Shown here in pieces: positions 4,610 to 5,511 of a stretch of 5,511 bases of DNA. Under the pieces are notes generated by a model. It did not search any database and had not been told where the DNA came from. It was given only the letters and a program-made list of their open reading frames with translations. This stretch comes from UBA3941 sp035647175 (GTDB lineage: Bacteria > Bacillota > Clostridia > Caldicoprobacterales > UBA3941), in the NCBI GenBank assembly GCA_035647175.1, contig DASRNX010000178.1, positions 1 to 5,511 of the forward strand, given 5' to 3'. How positions within the stretch are numbered: position 1 is the first letter of the stretch; each line of letters begins with the position of its first letter. A program made the position numbers and the translations under genes.

Positions 4610-5511
4610 CTAAGCTACGGGAAAAATTATCCTCGATAGATAGATTACAAGGGATAGGGTTATGGCGCTGAAAATAGTAGATATTAATACGGTTTGTGAA
4701 GAAAATTCGGCATGGTTATCGCATTCTACGGCAATTAAGGCAGTATTTACAGCCGTGGGGACTGAAGTTGATATCATCAATGCCTGGGCGATTGCCCCAC
4801 TAAAACCCATGATCTTAATAAGAATAAAAGCAATAAAGGGTCCCCCCACAAGCCTAATCAGAGCCGCGGTATAGGCATCCCTATTCTTAACATGGAACTC
4901 CGTCTTTGAGAGCTGAATCCCCAGAGTAATAAGGGCAAGGGATATCATCCCATTTCTTATATGTTCCAGCCCAATCCATACCGGGATCCGGGTTAAATCA
5001 TAGGGAACGAGCTTAAGGATAAATGCCGCTGGTATCATATATATAACCGGCATACCAAATATTCTCTTTACTGAATCCCTCCAATGAAGGCTAGCCTTAC
5101 CAGCATTAAAAAAACCAAAGGTATTGGTGGTAATATTTTGAATCGCTAACACCGTAATCTGAGCAGTTACGGCTACGTCTAAATAGGGTGTCTTTCCCCC
5201 TATTATATAAGGTGCACTGCTAAAGACCAAGGTAATTAAGGGAAGTCCCACATTTCCCGAATTATAGAACATAATAGAATTTAAAAAAGCATATTTTTTC
5301 CCGATGTCATGGTCCGTAATAGCGGATATCAAAACGCCTATCAACACGTTTATTATCAAAACCAATACCGCAAAAAGAAACACCTTAAACACTTCCGGAG
5401 GAATATGGGTAGCATACAAATTGGTAAACACAAAGACGGGAACAAATATATAAAAATTTGCCTTGCTCAGAGTCTTTATATCCAGATTAAATTTCTTATT
5501 CAGCACATATC
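4610..5511 (-). CDS. AEC (auxin efflux carrier) family transporter, N-terminus outside window
   Basis: This is an inner-membrane permease of the AEC family, whose bacterial members export or exchange small organic acids such as malate. Numbering from the GTG at 5506, the conserved NSGNVGLPL motif (82-90), the broken-helix feature shared with PIN proteins, is present. So are the C-terminal family blocks: LALITLGIQLS (190-200), the ISTSVPTAVNTALIAVECD stretch (245-263) and a last helix TIFSAITLSLVIYL (277-290). About eight or nine hydrophobic segments are visible of the usual ten. The frame stays open to the window edge, and the residues before Leu-Asn-Lys-Lys read Tyr-Val, fitting the end of the usual first membrane segment. 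The gene therefore starts upstream of 5511, probably 20-25 residues earlier, and the GTG is internal. The substrate is not predictable. It converges on the protease gene. Confidence 0.9.
   Translation of the reverse strand, partial: YVLNKKFNLDIKTLSKANFYIFVPVFVFTNLYATHIPPEVFKVFLFAVLVLIINVLIGVLISAITDHDIGKKYAFLNSIMFYNSGNVGLPLITLVFSSAPYIIGGKTPYLDVAVTAQITVLAIQNITTNTFGFFNAGKASLHWRDSVKRIFGMPVIYMIPAAFILKLVPYDLTRIPVWIGLEHIRNGMISLALITLGIQLSKTEFHVKNRDAYTAALIRLVGGPFIAFILIKIMGFSGAIAQALMISTSVPTAVNTALIAVECDNHAEFSSQTVLISTIFSAITLSLVIYLSRIIFPVA

Noticed and set aside
5504..5506. GTG as the start of the transporter
   Set aside because: The frame is open to the window edge and AEC proteins have another membrane segment before this point, so the gene is cut by the window.
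1..5511. A CRISPR array, insertion sequence, toxin-antitoxin pair or defence island
   Set aside because: No regularly spaced repeats, transposase, integrase or defence gene motifs are visible; the genes are ordinary metabolic and translational ones.

Overview
The window looks like ordinary chromosome from a low-to-mid GC Firmicute, probably a clostridium. This rests on an AprX-type subtilase without signal peptide, tadA beside a tRNA-Ser, frequent TTG/GTG starts with purine-rich ribosome binding sites, and hairpin-plus-T-tract terminators. There is no sign of a phage, integrated element, CRISPR array or insertion sequence, and no gene cluster that looks like a new multi-gene system.

Layout. 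Positions 1-320 hold no recognisable gene; two operator-like palindromes of the form ATAG-N4-CTAT lie there upstream of a flavin nitroreductase of the NfsA/FRP type (321-1070, +). A 214 bp gap follows with a strong 56-nt hairpin and, on the other strand, a 60-codon open frame continuing after the stop of the next gene. A small phosphodiesterase/nucleotide pyrophosphatase of the alkaline phosphatase superfamily lies at 1285-2058 (-). It is preceded on the same strand by tRNA-Ser(CGA) with its own terminator (2178-2314) and by tadA (2421-2885), which has a well-formed promoter. From a 290 bp divergent intergenic region containing an apparently ownerless plus-strand terminator, an AprX-like serine protease runs rightwards (3176-4480) to a clear terminator. 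The window ends inside an AEC-family transporter (4610-5511, -) whose first residues lie outside.

The genes do not form one pathway. The tightest functional link is translational: TadA (tRNA A34-to-inosine editing) lies just upstream of tRNA-Ser on the same strand, a neighbourhood known in Firmicutes. The nitroreductase, phosphodiesterase, protease and transporter look like independently transcribed housekeeping or stress-related genes.

The points worth a second look are non-coding: the 56-nt hairpin whose imperfect pairs favour plus-strand RNA, the ownerless terminator at 3009-3033, alternative hairpins in the protease leader, and the fact that all four complete genes start with TTG or GTG, the protease without any visible ribosome binding site.
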